This document shows positions 8,662-18,215 of a stretch of DNA of 64,000 nt, piece after piece; position 1 is the stretch's first letter; each line of letters begins with the position of its first letter. The translations under genes and the position numbers were made by a program. This DNA comes from Nostoc piscinale CENA21 (lineage in GTDB: Bacteria > Cyanobacteriota > Cyanobacteriia > Cyanobacteriales > Nostocaceae). The DNA is taken from NCBI RefSeq assembly GCF_001298445.1, contig NZ_CP012036.1:4087860-4151859 (forward strand), in the 5' to 3' direction. The notes beneath the pieces were generated by a model. The model was not told the DNA's origin and ran no database searches. It saw only the letters and a list, made by a program, of their open reading frames with translations.

Positions 8662-10863
8662 TCACTGAGTTGGCAATTTTGGATGCTCCTTGGAGTATTT
8701 TGCCACTATGCTGGAAATTTCTGGGTTGTAAAGTCGCAGATAATTCCAATAATTACCAAAAACTTGACGGACGTAATTTTTGGTTTCATCAAAGGGAATC
8801 TCTTCGACAAATTCATCGGGGTCTTCTTTTGGTAAAGTTTGCAGCCATTTAGAAACATTACCAGGGCCAGCATTGTAACTCGCTATCGCCAGTAATGAAT
8901 TATTCCCATACTGTTGATGAGTATAATCTAAATACAATGTACCCAAACTAATGTTGTCATTGGGAACTGTTAAATCAAAGTTTTTCCCATTCAAATTATT
9001 TTTTGAGGCGATCCATTGACCTGTGCTGGGTAGCACTTGCATCAGACCAACAGCGCCAGCAACTGATTTAATTTCCGCCTCAAACCGCGATTCTTGGCGA
9101 ATTAATCCTGTAACTAGTAAGGGATTGAGTTTACGTTCGGCAGACCATTTTTCAATTTCTTTGAGATAAGGAAATGGATAGCGGGCTTGCCAGTAAGTTA
9201 TTTGTTTACTTAATGCTTGATATTGTGCTTTTTCTTCAGCTGTTTCTCTATCTTCCAACTTAGAAATAATATCTATTCCTGAAAGATTTTCGCCCCTAGC
9301 TAGACGCATCAAACCTTCAGTAAATTGTTCTGCAACTGTGGGCTGTTTTTTGTTGAGAAATTCTGTTTCCCATTGCAACCAAGCATCACGGTCTTGAGCT
9401 AATAAATACAATTCTTTAAAGGTGTCAGAACCTGCTGTTGGGACTGGACGCTGGCGCGGAACAACTTCCGGATCAAGGTCGCGTACATTGTTAAAGTTGC
9501 CGACATTCAGTCCCAGAATATTAGCCGATCGCCAGGCATAATAAGACTGCGGAAACTGGCTAACTACATACTCAAAGGCTGTTTTGGCTTCTTGTTGCTT
9601 GCCGAGTTTAATCGCCCATTTCCCTACCCAAAAACCGGCTCTGGGAGCCAAAATGCTGGTAGGGTTATTGGTGGTAATTGGTTGAGCCCATTCCCAAGCT
9701 GTGACGTAATCTCTGGCTTTGGCTTTATCTATGGCAATTTTCCAGCGATATTCTGCCGCTTCATCCGAGTTACCATACTTGCCCAGTAGTAAATCCCAGG
9801 CTTGTTGTGCTGATTTTTGATCGTTCAGCCCTGCGAAAATTTTCGCTTTGGTGGCTAGGGCGGTGGCGGCTTGTTCGGGAAATTGGGCGATGACTTGATT
9901 GAGATATGGTATGGCATCTTTGCGAGTTTTGGCCATATCTGCCAAACGTAACAATGCAGTTCCCGTTTCTTCGGCTTTGGGGAATTGCTGGACTAATTGC
10001 TTGTAGGCGGCGATCGCTTTTTCTCTTTCTTGGCTTTGGCCACCTATTTGTAAGCCGCGTCCTATCCTGTAGAGAGTTTGAGCAGTTTTTGGTGCTTGAG
10101 TATAAGCGATCGCGGCTTTGCGAAATTGCGTATTTTCCCAATAAGCTGTGCCGATAGTCTCCCAATCGGCGGGTTTGAGATTAGGCTGTTTCACCAATTG
10201 ATCTAAGATGCCAACAATTCCTGCCTGATTGTAGGCATATTTCGCCAAAATTAATTTTAACTGGGGCTGATTGGGATTTTTTTGCAATCGCTGGTGAATA
10301 ATTTCCCAGGTGAGGGGATGGGAAGGAAATTGCGCGATCGCCCTATCTTGAGTTTCTGGCTGACCAATTAAATACAACGCTTTCGCCGCCGCCGCTGCTT
10401 TGGGGTAGACTTTTAGGACTTTTTGGCGCAAATCAGAAGCTTTGCCTTGTTCACCTAACAGATCCTGTGCTTGGGCTTGTTTGAGCAAGATGTAGGGCGC
10501 TAACACAGGATAGTCTTTTTCTAATCCCGTCAATAAATCTAGGGCTTGTTGGGCATCTCTGGTTTCAAGTAAATCACTAGCTAAAAGATAGCGGGCGCGA
10601 TTTCGGTCTGCTGAAGCCGAGCCTTTGGCGATCGCTTCTAATTTTGCGGCTCTTTCCACTGGTGATTGCGCTACCAATGGAAACACAGCCGATTTGACTT
10701 TACTGGCTTCTGATAGTTCTTCTGACTGAGTTTGATTTATTTTCAGCCATTGAGCCACTGTTTTGCCAATCTCTGGTGCTGACACCATTGCACCAGCCGA
10801 AAAGGCAAAAACTGCCGCGCCAATAATTATGGGAACTTGGTTTTTTTTAAGTTGCTTCAGCAT
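8662..10863 (-). CDS. slt: Slt70-type soluble lytic murein transglycosylase with TPR-like helices
   Basis: Cleaves the MurNAc-GlcNAc glycosidic bond of peptidoglycan, forming 1,6-anhydro ends. I start at the ATG at 10863 (733 residues); a GTG 45 bp further upstream is possible. An N-terminal hydrophobic helix (about residues 10-30) is a signal or anchor segment. Residues 60-540 are TPR-like helical repeats forming the U-shaped domain, and the SLT domain is C-terminal. The catalytic Glu is residue 591 in R-Q-E-S-R-F, followed by the canonical G-A-V-G-L-M-Q-V-L-P and A-S-Y-N-A-G-P-G-N-V motifs. Length and order match the Slt70 family. The gene stands alone. The periplasmic role is in wall remodelling during growth or septation. 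Confidence 0.93.
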   Translation of the reverse strand: MLKQLKKNQVPIIIGAAVFAFSAGAMVSAPEIGKTVAQWLKINQTQSEELSEASKVKSAVFPLVAQSPVERAAKLEAIAKGSASADRNRARYLLASDLLETRDAQQALDLLTGLEKDYPVLAPYILLKQAQAQDLLGEQGKASDLRQKVLKVYPKAAAAAKALYLIGQPETQDRAIAQFPSHPLTWEIIHQRLQKNPNQPQLKLILAKYAYNQAGIVGILDQLVKQPNLKPADWETIGTAYWENTQFRKAAIAYTQAPKTAQTLYRIGRGLQIGGQSQEREKAIAAYKQLVQQFPKAEETGTALLRLADMAKTRKDAIPYLNQVIAQFPEQAATALATKAKIFAGLNDQKSAQQAWDLLLGKYGNSDEAAEYRWKIAIDKAKARDYVTAWEWAQPITTNNPTSILAPRAGFWVGKWAIKLGKQQEAKTAFEYVVSQFPQSYYAWRSANILGLNVGNFNNVRDLDPEVVPRQRPVPTAGSDTFKELYLLAQDRDAWLQWETEFLNKKQPTVAEQFTEGLMRLARGENLSGIDIISKLEDRETAEEKAQYQALSKQITYWQARYPFPYLKEIEKWSAERKLNPLLVTGLIRQESRFEAEIKSVAGAVGLMQVLPSTGQWIASKNNLNGKNFDLTVPNDNISLGTLYLDYTHQQYGNNSLLAIASYNAGPGNVSKWLQTLPKEDPDEFVEEIPFDETKNYVRQVFGNYWNYLRLYNPEISSIVAKYSKEHPKLPTQ

Positions 10864-11204
10864 TGATACCCGCTGAAAATTTTTGATTAATTTTTGAAAC
10901 TCTAGCACTGTTAGCTAGAACTGTTAGCAATTTTTAATTTTTGCAACTTTCTAATTTTACATAAGGATTTCCCATAATACATGTATTTTATTGATTCAGC
11001 CATAATCTATACACAGCAGGAATTTGAGCCAATTTTATTGGTAGTTAATCAAACAGAATTCAGAACTCAGGAGTCATAATTCGGTCTAGATTATCAACTC
11101 AGCCCTAAACGAGGAAACAAGTTTAACACCAAGCACAAGGCAAAAGTAAAAAGTTAAAAAGAATATTGATACCACAAGCCTTTTAGCAATTTCAGATAGT
11201 CTGT
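10864..11204. other. Intergenic region between two minus-strand genes
   Basis: A 341-bp AT-rich spacer. It should contain the slt promoter near 10880-10990 and the end of the glycosyltransferase transcript. Apart from the repeat copy starting at 11135 I see no gene or clear hairpin terminator. Confidence 0.5.
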
Positions 11205-11228
11205 TTATTTCCGCCGACCTGTACTAGT
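11135..11228. repeat. Degenerate copy of a small MITE-like element
   Basis: This stretch closely resembles 41088-41190: both run ACAAGGCAAAAGT, then GATACCACAAGC, then GCAATTTC, TTTATTT, and CCTGTACTAG. The left terminal repeat is decayed here. The right end overlaps the 3' end of the glycosyltransferase gene, so the last codons of that gene (T-S-T-G-R-R-K, stop) lie inside the repeat. Confidence 0.65.
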
Positions 11229-12533
11229 TATACCCAGCTTAGTATGAGAGAGAAATTTCATTTTCTGCCAAATGGGTAATAAATCCTCTTGAAAAACTTC
11301 CCTCCAAGAAGGATGACACTGTTCAATATATTGACGAGCCGCTTGGCTAACATCATCACGCATCCGCAAATCTTGGAGATAAGGTTTAAGTGCATCTGCC
11401 CAAGTTCGGGGACTAGAATCGGCAACCACAATGCCATCTATATCAGGTTGTTGGATAAACTGTACACTGCCACTATGAGCCGCTACAAATACAGGTAGCC
11501 CTGATGATTTTGCTTCTAACACCACGTTCGGAGATATTTCACTATCTGAGGGAAAGACGAACATATCTGCACTAGCGTAAATCCAAGAAAGTCTTTCTTG
11601 GGGTAACACTCCGGGTAGAGTGATATGTGGTGCTAAAAGTTGTTGTACCTTGGCTTTGGCCGTTCCTTCACCCACAATCAAGACGTGTAAAGCGTATCCT
11701 TGGTCTAGCAGCTGACAGGCAGCTTGAGCTAGGGTCATGATGCGTTTACTCTCGTCTACTCGTCCGACAAACAACAGTACAGGTACTTCCGGCGGGATGC
11801 CAAAGGTAGTTTGTAAAAGAGTGCGATCGCGGTGTTGGGGGTGAAATCGCTGCTTATCTATCCCTCGTCGTAGTCGAGACAAGCGAGATTCTGAGACGAA
11901 TTTTTGAATCACCGGGAAATCTTCTGGTTTGGAAAGCAATACCCAATCACTATCGCTAATTAATCTGTGCCAGCGCCGCATCATTTGTTGTTCGAGGCGC
12001 TCACCTAACTTCCACCGTTCCCAGACGAGATTGACTAACCATTCCCAACCCAAAATGCGGCGAATAATCTCTTGAGAGTAAACCCGTGTAAAACTACCTA
12101 AATCTGTATGGGTAGAAGATACCAAAGGAATTTTGTACCGTTGCGCCATCCAGTGGGCTGTGCGCGAAAAACTAAAAGCACTGGTAATGTGTAAAACATC
12201 GTGCTGTCGGAGTTGCCGAGCTAAACCTAGATGGTAAGGCGCTAAGTCGGTATTTCGAGAACGTTCATGAAGAAAAGGTATCTGGTTAGTTCCCAACATC
12301 GGGGGCAAGATGCGGTAACGCACATTCGGCGCGATCGCTATTTCTTTGGGTTTATGTCCCAGGTAATAAATCGTCAGGTCTATATGGGGAAAATCAATTG
12401 CCGCTTCCGCAAATCGTTCCCAACACTTCACATGACCGCCGGCATACAATCCCCACTCTAAATCAACCAGTATTCCAACTGATAGGGAATGTTGTCCAAC
12501 AATTGCCTCTTTAGACTTTTGTTGTCTTACCAC
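11205..12533 (-). CDS. GT4-family glycosyltransferase (GT-B fold)
   Basis: A 442-residue retaining glycosyltransferase of the group 1/GT4 class. The N-terminal Rossmann half contains the G-G-H-V-K-C-W-E-R region near residue 32, in place of the usual G-G loop. The C-terminal half has V-L-L-F-V-G-R-V-D-E-S-K-R (about 255-267), V-G-E-G (about 290) and the nucleotide-sugar-binding E-x7-E-like motif S-E-I-S-P-N-V-V-L-E-A. No TM segments. The donor and acceptor are unknown; related enzymes act on glycolipids or exopolysaccharide. It is divergent from the B12-binding radical SAM gene at 13008 across 474 bp. The start is GTG at 12533. The 3' end runs into a MITE-like repeat, so the extreme C-terminus may differ from that of homologues. 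Confidence 0.88.
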   Translation of the reverse strand: MVRQQKSKEAIVGQHSLSVGILVDLEWGLYAGGHVKCWERFAEAAIDFPHIDLTIYYLGHKPKEIAIAPNVRYRILPPMLGTNQIPFLHERSRNTDLAPYHLGLARQLRQHDVLHITSAFSFSRTAHWMAQRYKIPLVSSTHTDLGSFTRVYSQEIIRRILGWEWLVNLVWERWKLGERLEQQMMRRWHRLISDSDWVLLSKPEDFPVIQKFVSESRLSRLRRGIDKQRFHPQHRDRTLLQTTFGIPPEVPVLLFVGRVDESKRIMTLAQAACQLLDQGYALHVLIVGEGTAKAKVQQLLAPHITLPGVLPQERLSWIYASADMFVFPSDSEISPNVVLEAKSSGLPVFVAAHSGSVQFIQQPDIDGIVVADSSPRTWADALKPYLQDLRMRDDVSQAARQYIEQCHPSWREVFQEDLLPIWQKMKFLSHTKLGITSTGRRK

Positions 12534-13007
12534 TTGTTTCGCCTACTGTACTGCTTTGGACTTTTGATATTGCTGTTCACTGGTAGGCAGCCACCATACT
12601 GATAATTATCTTGTGTGTTTAATACCAGTTGACTGTGGTAATTCTCGACGAGAATACTACTCTCTACCTTGTTGGAAATACGTAGATAATGGGTTTGGCT
12701 GGCAAAATCGCCCTTGTCTGGAAGCGGCACGGTGGAAGACACTAGAGTGCGATCGCTACCATCTCTCCAGGCAGGATACCAAAGAAAATCAATCAAATTC
12801 ATGACAGACCCTCATGTGATTGCACCAAACAACAACAGGATGAGAATCTATCTTGTCCATGCCCAATCATGTGGTGCTTCTAGAAAAAGGTGTATATTTG
12901 GACAGTTACAGAATTTTAAAATATCACAGTAAGTTATTTGAAATTACAGCTAATTTGACAATTTACTTGCAAATTTAGCTGCTATTTTCTCTGGTGAAAA
13001 ATTAAAA
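12534..13007. other. Divergent promoter region
   Basis: A 474-bp spacer between the divergent glycosyltransferase and radical SAM genes. It contains short reading frames in several phases with no shared start or ribosome-binding site, which I do not accept as genes. The last 100 bp before 13008 is AT-rich and should carry the radical SAM promoter. Confidence 0.45.
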
Positions 13008-14651
13008 ATGACTGTGCAGTTAAAGTCTTTTCAGAACCAAATTCCTGTAGCGACTGATTTGGCATCTGCTCCTAACCCGAAAAAAGCTCGCTACGTTCCT
13101 TTACATCATCGACGCATTCTTTGTATCTTCCCCAAGTACAGTCGCTCTTTCGGCACGTTTCATCATGCTTATCCACTGATGGGTAATGTCCGGGCTTTTA
13201 TGCCACCCCAGGGGATTTTGATTGTGGCTGCTTACTTACCACAAGAATGGGAAGTACGCTTTATTGATGAAAATTTGCGCCCCGCCAAAAAATCTGATTA
13301 TCAATGGGCGGATGTGGTGATTGTCAGTGGAATGCACATCCAAAAACCGCAGATTAATCAAATTAATCAACTGGCGCATCAGGAAGGCAAAATTACTGTT
13401 TTGGGCGGCCCTTCGGTGTCTGGTTGTCCAGAATATTATCCTGACTTTGATATTTTACATTTGGGTGAACTAGGCGATGCGAGCGATCGCATGATTGAGT
13501 ACCTCGACCAGCACCACCAACGCCCGCCACAACAAATTCGCTTTGAAACCAAGGAACGTTTACCCCTGAGTGAGTTTCCTACACCCGCTTATCATTTGGT
13601 GAATCTGAATCATTATTTTCTCGCTAATGTCCAGTTTTCTAGCGGTTGTCCTTATCGCTGTGAGTTTTGTGATATTCCTGAACTTTACGGTAGAAACCCA
13701 CGGATGAAAACCCCAGAGCAAGTATTGGCGGAACTGGATGCCATGCTGGAATCTGGGAATATCGGCGCAGTATATTTTGTGGATGATAACTTTGTCGGCG
13801 ATCGCCGCGCCACAATGCAGCTATTACCCCACTTAATTGACTGGCAAAAGCGCAATGGCTATCCGATTCAATTTGCCTGCGAAGCCACGCTGAACCTCGC
13901 GCAAAGTCCAAAACTCCTGGAGATGATGCGCGAAGCTTATTTTTGTACGGTATTTTGCGGTATCGAAACCCCAGAAACAGAGGCGCTGCACTCGATTTCT
14001 AAAGTGCAGAATCTCAGTATGCCAATTTTAGAAGCTGTTAAGGTTTTAAATAGCTATGGTATGGAGGTCGTCTCAGGCATCATCATCGGTTTAGATACAG
14101 ATACACCAGAAACAGCAGACCGCATCCTCGAATTTATTCGGCTGTCACAAATTCCCATGTTGACAATTAACCTACTTCATGCTTTGCCCAGAACTCCTTT
14201 ATGGCGGAGGTTAGAAGCCGAAGGGCGACTCGTGTTTGATGACAGCCGAGAATCAAATGTGGAGTTTTTGATGCCATATCAGCAAGTTGTGGAAATGTGG
14301 CGACGTTGTATCACCGAAGCCTATCAGCCAGAATTTTTATATCAGCGGTTTGCCTACAACATGGAACATACTTACCCCAACCGCATCGCTGTACCTAACA
14401 GTCCGGCGCGGACTTCCTGGGCAAATATTCGCAAAGGTTTAACTTATTTAACTAATATTTTGTTGCGTGTGGGTGTATTTGGTAACTATCGCCAAACTTT
14501 TTGGCAAATGGCTAAACCAGCACTCAAATCAGGAAATATAGAGTCCTTAATTCACGTTGGACTAGTGGGACATCATCTGATTCAGTTTGCCCAAGACTGT
14601 GCCGCACACACAGAATCAGCCTCGTTTTATTCCCAAAAAATCCGTCGTTAA
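13008..14651 (+). CDS. B12-binding radical SAM enzyme with DUF4070-type C-terminus
   Basis: A 547-residue class B radical SAM protein. It has an N-terminal cobalamin-binding Rossmann domain (about residues 35-175), then the [4Fe-4S]/SAM motif C-x3-C-x2-C at C214, C218 and C221, followed by E-L-Y-G-R and V-D-D-N-F-V/I-G. The C-terminal region from about 400 resembles DUF4070. This architecture is shared with the hopanoid C-2 methylase HpnP and with uncharacterised B12-radical SAM methylases, so methylation of an unactivated carbon in a lipid or secondary metabolite is plausible; the substrate is unknown. It lies divergent from a GT4 glycosyltransferase. The ATG at 13008 follows an AT-rich leader. 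I cannot separate HpnP from paralogues by eye. Confidence 0.85.
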   Translation: MTVQLKSFQNQIPVATDLASAPNPKKARYVPLHHRRILCIFPKYSRSFGTFHHAYPLMGNVRAFMPPQGILIVAAYLPQEWEVRFIDENLRPAKKSDYQWADVVIVSGMHIQKPQINQINQLAHQEGKITVLGGPSVSGCPEYYPDFDILHLGELGDASDRMIEYLDQHHQRPPQQIRFETKERLPLSEFPTPAYHLVNLNHYFLANVQFSSGCPYRCEFCDIPELYGRNPRMKTPEQVLAELDAMLESGNIGAVYFVDDNFVGDRRATMQLLPHLIDWQKRNGYPIQFACEATLNLAQSPKLLEMMREAYFCTVFCGIETPETEALHSISKVQNLSMPILEAVKVLNSYGMEVVSGIIIGLDTDTPETADRILEFIRLSQIPMLTINLLHALPRTPLWRRLEAEGRLVFDDSRESNVEFLMPYQQVVEMWRRCITEAYQPEFLYQRFAYNMEHTYPNRIAVPNSPARTSWANIRKGLTYLTNILLRVGVFGNYRQTFWQMAKPALKSGNIESLIHVGLVGHHLIQFAQDCAAHTESASFYSQKIRR

Positions 14652-15006
14652 CTGTGGGGATTGGGTGTAGGGGAGCCAGTTGCGTGGGCGGGTTCCCCGA
14701 CTTGAGAAAACTGGCGTGTGAAAGGGTATGGGGTGTAAGGGTTTTGAATACAGTAATACGAAAAATAAAGGATTTGGGAGACAGTGGAGAGGTGTAGATT
14801 ATTCAAAACCCATAAACCCCTTCACCCCATACACCCCTGATCAACACTGGCTACTGATGAAAATCTTGAGTCATAATCACTAAAGTCTGTCAACCTACAA
14901 CAGCAAGGCTACGAAAACTGTCTAGCTCTGTTAACATTTTTTATAATTTCCTAACTTAGTGAGGAAATAGAAAAAAGCGATCGCCTTAACATTATGGAGG
15001 AGTGAA
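14652..15006. repeat. Intergenic region with GGGTGTA/TACACCC hairpin repeat
   Basis: From about 14655 to 14840 the DNA is repeat-derived. It contains the 34-bp repeat shared with 8411-8444 (here 14679-14712), then arms GGGTATGGGGTGTAAGGG (about 14725-14745) and the complementary CCCCTTCACCCCATACACCCC (14817-14837), which can form a long imperfect hairpin. The remaining 150 bp before the next gene is AT-rich and ends in a strong Shine-Dalgarno GGAGGAG just before 15007. Confidence 0.6.
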
Positions 15007-15438
15007 ATGGGACTGAGCGACCAACTTTTAAACTCAGACAAAAAAGCAATGGTTATAGATGACTGTTGCAAGTTGTTAGAAGCACAAATCAGTTCTAAGT
15101 CAGGAATTAGCGGTATTGCACTCAAAACTGCCTTTGCAGCACTGAAAGGAATTAAGCCAGGATATATCGCCTACGGTGTTGAGCAACTTTTACCAGAATG
15201 TTTTAATGCGCTTGATCCAATGTGGGCTGAAGGTGTACAACAAGGTGATCCAGTAACGCACTTAGCGACAAATAAATCTCGTACAGCAGATGCAATATTG
15301 AGCGTCACTGATACTAAGTTCAAGAGTGTAAAACGACAAATTGTGCGTGGAACCTATGAAAAATTCAGGGGTTCAGCCAAACAACATGTAGAGGAAGCAG
15401 TACCAGATTTTGCACAGGTAATTAATAAGTACGCTTAA
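15007..15438 (+). CDS. Conserved hypothetical protein (143 aa)
   Basis: A 143-residue soluble, mostly helical protein with no signal peptide or TM segment and no catalytic motif that I recognise. It begins M-G-L-S-D-Q-L-L and has Ala/Val-rich helices in the first two thirds. The gene has a textbook ribosome-binding site (GGAGGAG six bases before the ATG), good codon use and its own upstream AT-rich region, so I am confident that it is real. Proteins of this general appearance occur widely in bacteria as small hypotheticals; no function is assigned. It converges on rpiA, with a repeat in between. Confidence 0.75.
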   Translation: MGLSDQLLNSDKKAMVIDDCCKLLEAQISSKSGISGIALKTAFAALKGIKPGYIAYGVEQLLPECFNALDPMWAEGVQQGDPVTHLATNKSRTADAILSVTDTKFKSVKRQIVRGTYEKFRGSAKQHVEEAVPDFAQVINKYA

Positions 15439-15480
15439 ATCAAGTGCTGAGTGCTGAGTAAAGAATAGGCTATTTAAAAA

Positions 15481-15546
15481 TAGGGAAGGATGGGGTGTAA
15501 AAGCATCAACTATAAAAACTCTTACACCCCTACACCCTTACACCCT
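15481..15546. repeat. GGTGTAA / TTACACCC dispersed repeat
   Basis: A short low-complexity stretch between the convergent 15007 and rpiA genes. It contains GGGGTGTAAAAG followed by CTTACACCCCTACACCCTTACACCC. The arms can pair as a hairpin and might terminate both transcripts. It belongs to the same family as 14655-14840, 59915-59960 and 61735-61835. Confidence 0.55.
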
Positions 15547-15547
15547 T

Positions 15548-16255
15548 TTACAATTGCCTTACTACTGGCTGACCATCTACCACTTCGCCTACTAAAACGA
15601 CATCTGCACAGTTAACAAAGATGCCGTTTTCTAACACACCAGGAATATTATTGAGGATTTTTTCTAAATTCACTGGGTCGTCAATGGAGTCGAATCTGAC
15701 ATCAAGGACAAAGTTACCTTGGTCGGTGATGACTGGCCCAGCTTTTTTCACACCCATACGCAGTTCTGGTTTACCGCCAAGTTGTTTAATGGCATTAGTC
15801 ACAGGTGTAATAGCCATTGGAATAACTTCAACTGGAACTGCAAACACAGAACCCAAGCGATCGACTAATTTACCACTGTCTACCACCACAACAAATTGAC
15901 TGGCTAGATAATCAACTACTTTTTCGCGGGTATGTGCTGCACCGCCACCTTTAATCAAATTCTTTTGGGGGTCGACTTCATCTGCCCCATCAATAGCAAT
16001 ATCAATGTGGTCAACAGCATCTAAGGTGGTGAGAGGTACACCATATTCTTTGGCTAATACTTCTGATTGAAAAGAAGTAGGAATACCGACAATATCTTTG
16101 AGTTCACCAGATTTTAAGCGATCGCCTAAATACTGAATTGTATACGCTGTTGTTGAACCCGTACCTAAACCGACAATTGAACCTGATTTTACTAGTAGGG
16201 CGGCGGCTTTACCAACCTCTTGCTTCATCAACTTTACAGGATCTGTTGCGGTCAT
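15548..16255 (-). CDS. rpiA: Ribose-5-phosphate isomerase A
   Basis: Interconverts ribose 5-phosphate and ribulose 5-phosphate in the Calvin cycle and the pentose phosphate pathway, in the cytosol. Family motifs: V-G-L-G-T-G-S-T-T-A-Y phosphate loop, D-G-A-D-E-V-D (catalytic Asp/Glu region), K-G-G-G-A-A-H-T-R-E-K and a later V-D-S-G-K-L-V. I start at the ATG at 16255 (235 residues), the usual RpiA length. The frame extends 36 codons further upstream, but that extension is not family-like. It is probably monocistronic and divergent from the glutaredoxin-like gene at 16377. Confidence 0.96.
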   Translation of the reverse strand: MTATDPVKLMKQEVGKAAALLVKSGSIVGLGTGSTTAYTIQYLGDRLKSGELKDIVGIPTSFQSEVLAKEYGVPLTTLDAVDHIDIAIDGADEVDPQKNLIKGGGAAHTREKVVDYLASQFVVVVDSGKLVDRLGSVFAVPVEVIPMAITPVTNAIKQLGGKPELRMGVKKAGPVITDQGNFVLDVRFDSIDDPVNLEKILNNIPGVLENGIFVNCADVVLVGEVVDGQPVVRQL

Positions 16256-16376
16256 TCCCAAAACTCCACAAAAACTGACTATAGTCCATCTTAGAAGGCA
16301 GATGACCCCCCATTCGCTTTTTTCTAGTGCTGAGTTAGGATGAGTAAAAATTTCAGACTTCACACTTCATACTTCT

Positions 16377-16670
16377 ATGCGGTTGATTTTGTACAGTAAA
16401 CCTGGTTGTCATTTATGCGAGGGCTTGCAGGAAAAATTAGAACAAATTTTAGAGACGCAAAATTTGGGTGTTGAGTTAGAAATTCGTGACATTACAACTC
16501 GTGAAGATTGGTTGCTGGCTTATCAATATGAAGTCCCAGTGCTAGTTTTAGCCAATCTCCCCGGTGCGGAAGCTTTTGAACAACCTCTACCGCGTCCTTC
16601 TCCCCGTGCAAATGTCCAGCAAATTCAGCAAATGTTGTGTAAGTATTTATCCAATACTAAAAAAAAATGA
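16377..16670 (+). CDS. Glutaredoxin-like (DUF836-type) thioredoxin-fold protein
   Basis: A 97-residue thioredoxin-fold protein beginning M-R-L-I-L-Y-S-K-P-G-C-H-L-C, with the C-x2-C redox motif at C11 and C14 and the cis-Pro segment Y-E-V-P-V-L-V-L. This is the cyanobacterial/bacterial 'glutaredoxin family' DUF836 type. A role in thiol-disulphide exchange is inferred; the substrate is unknown. It lies 42 bp upstream of murE on the same strand and may be cotranscribed with it. Confidence 0.85.
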   Translation: MRLILYSKPGCHLCEGLQEKLEQILETQNLGVELEIRDITTREDWLLAYQYEVPVLVLANLPGAEAFEQPLPRPSPRANVQQIQQMLCKYLSNTKKK

Positions 16671-16712
16671 TGCAGAATAAGCGCAAGATAAGCGTGTGGC
16701 GAGGTTCACAAG

Positions 16713-18215
16713 ATGAAATTGCGAGAATTACTAGCAGCAATAGATAGTGTGGCACAGTTGCCTAACAGTTCTGACTTAGCAGATGCAGAAGTCAAGGGTT
16801 TGAAAACTAACTCCCATGCTTGCAGTGAGGGAGATTTATTTATTGGAATGCCAGGAACGCGGGTAGACGGTGGCGAATTTTGGCCAAGTGCGATCGCATC
16901 TGGCGCAGTAGCGGCGATTGTTTCTGCCCAAGCTGCCGAAAAAAATCCTCCCACCCCGGAGGCTGTAGTAATTAGTGCTAATGATATGACTCAAGCTTGC
17001 GCTCAAATAGCAGCAGCTTTTTACGATTATCCCGGACAAAAACTCAAGTTAGTGGGTGTGACTGGCACCAACGGTAAAACCACCACTACTCACCTCATTG
17101 AATTTTTCCTGAACAAAGCGCATCTAGCTACTGCGTTGATGGGGACTTTATACACTCGCTGGCCGGGATTTGTCCAAACTGCTATCCACACCACACCCTT
17201 TGCTGTGGAACTCCAACAGCAGTTAGCAGCAGCCGTGAATGCAGGTTGTGAGTTTGGCGTAATGGAAGTGAGTTCCCATGCTTTGGCGCAAGGTCGAGTC
17301 TTGGGTTGTCCGTTTGAGGTGGGCGTATTTACCAATCTCACCCAAGACCATCTGGATTATCACAGCGATATGGAGGATTATTTCGCTGCTAAGGCGCTGT
17401 TATTTAGTCCAGAATATCTCAAAGGCAAGGCAATTATTAATGCTGATGACTCCTACGGCAAACAATTAATTAACAGATTGCCCACAGAGCAAGTTTGGAG
17501 TTACAGTGTCAGCGAACCCAATGCCGATTTGTGGATGAGCGATTTAAATTATCAACCCAATGGTGTTAGTGGTGTGCTGCATACTCCAAAGGGTGAGATT
17601 GCCTTTCGCTCACCTTTGGTTGGTCAATATAACTTAGAAAATGTTTTGGCTGCGGTGGGTGCAGTTTTGCATTTAGGACTTGACTTAGAGTTAATCGCCA
17701 GTGCAATTAGTGATTTTCCTGGGGTTCCGGGACGGATGGAACGAGTACAAATCAGTCCGCAACAAGATATCAGTGTGATTGTTGATTATGCCCATACGCC
17801 CGATAGCCTGGAAAATTTACTCAAAGCTGCAAGGCCGTTTATTCCCGGTAAAATGATTTGTGTGTTCGGTTGTGGAGGCGATCGCGATCGCACCAAGCGC
17901 CCAAAAATGGGTAAAATCGCCGCCGATTTAGCAGATGTGGCTGTGGTTACTTCCGATAACCCCCGCACTGAAGACCCAGAAAGAATTTTGCAAGATGTTT
18001 TAGCTGGAATACCCGATACTGTGCAGCCGACTGTAATTTGCGATCGCGCCACAGCCATTCGCACCGCAATTTTACAAGCCGAACCCGGTGATGGCGTGTT
18101 GTTAGCAGGTAAAGGTCATGAAGACTATCAAATTCTCGGTACAGAAAAAATCCACTTTGATGACCGAGAACACGCGCGGGATGCTTTACAAGCCAGATTA
18201 AAAAATGAAGTGTGA
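16713..18215 (+). CDS. murE: UDP-N-acetylmuramoyl-tripeptide synthetase MurE
   Basis: ATP-dependent ligase that adds the third residue of the peptidoglycan stem peptide to UDP-MurNAc-L-Ala-D-Glu in the cytosol. At 500 residues it is a normal Mur-ligase length. The ATP loop is V-T-G-T-N-G-K-T-T-T (about 115-124). The central domain has the H-T-T-P and E-V-S-S-H-A-L motifs. D-N-P-R at about residue 415 is the signature for meso-diaminopimelate rather than lysine. It follows the glutaredoxin-like gene by 42 bp. Only a repeat-rich spacer follows. Confidence 0.96.
   Translation: MKLRELLAAIDSVAQLPNSSDLADAEVKGLKTNSHACSEGDLFIGMPGTRVDGGEFWPSAIASGAVAAIVSAQAAEKNPPTPEAVVISANDMTQACAQIAAAFYDYPGQKLKLVGVTGTNGKTTTTHLIEFFLNKAHLATALMGTLYTRWPGFVQTAIHTTPFAVELQQQLAAAVNAGCEFGVMEVSSHALAQGRVLGCPFEVGVFTNLTQDHLDYHSDMEDYFAAKALLFSPEYLKGKAIINADDSYGKQLINRLPTEQVWSYSVSEPNADLWMSDLNYQPNGVSGVLHTPKGEIAFRSPLVGQYNLENVLAAVGAVLHLGLDLELIASAISDFPGVPGRMERVQISPQQDISVIVDYAHTPDSLENLLKAARPFIPGKMICVFGCGGDRDRTKRPKMGKIAADLADVAVVTSDNPRTEDPERILQDVLAGIPDTVQPTVICDRATAIRTAILQAEPGDGVLLAGKGHEDYQILGTEKIHFDDREHARDALQARLKNEV

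Noticed and set aside
9770..10165. 131-codon frame inside the transglycosylase gene
   Set aside because: A shadow of the slt coding sequence in another phase.
12527..12932. Several short frames in the divergent promoter region
   Set aside because: They overlap in different phases and strands and lack ribosome-binding sites.
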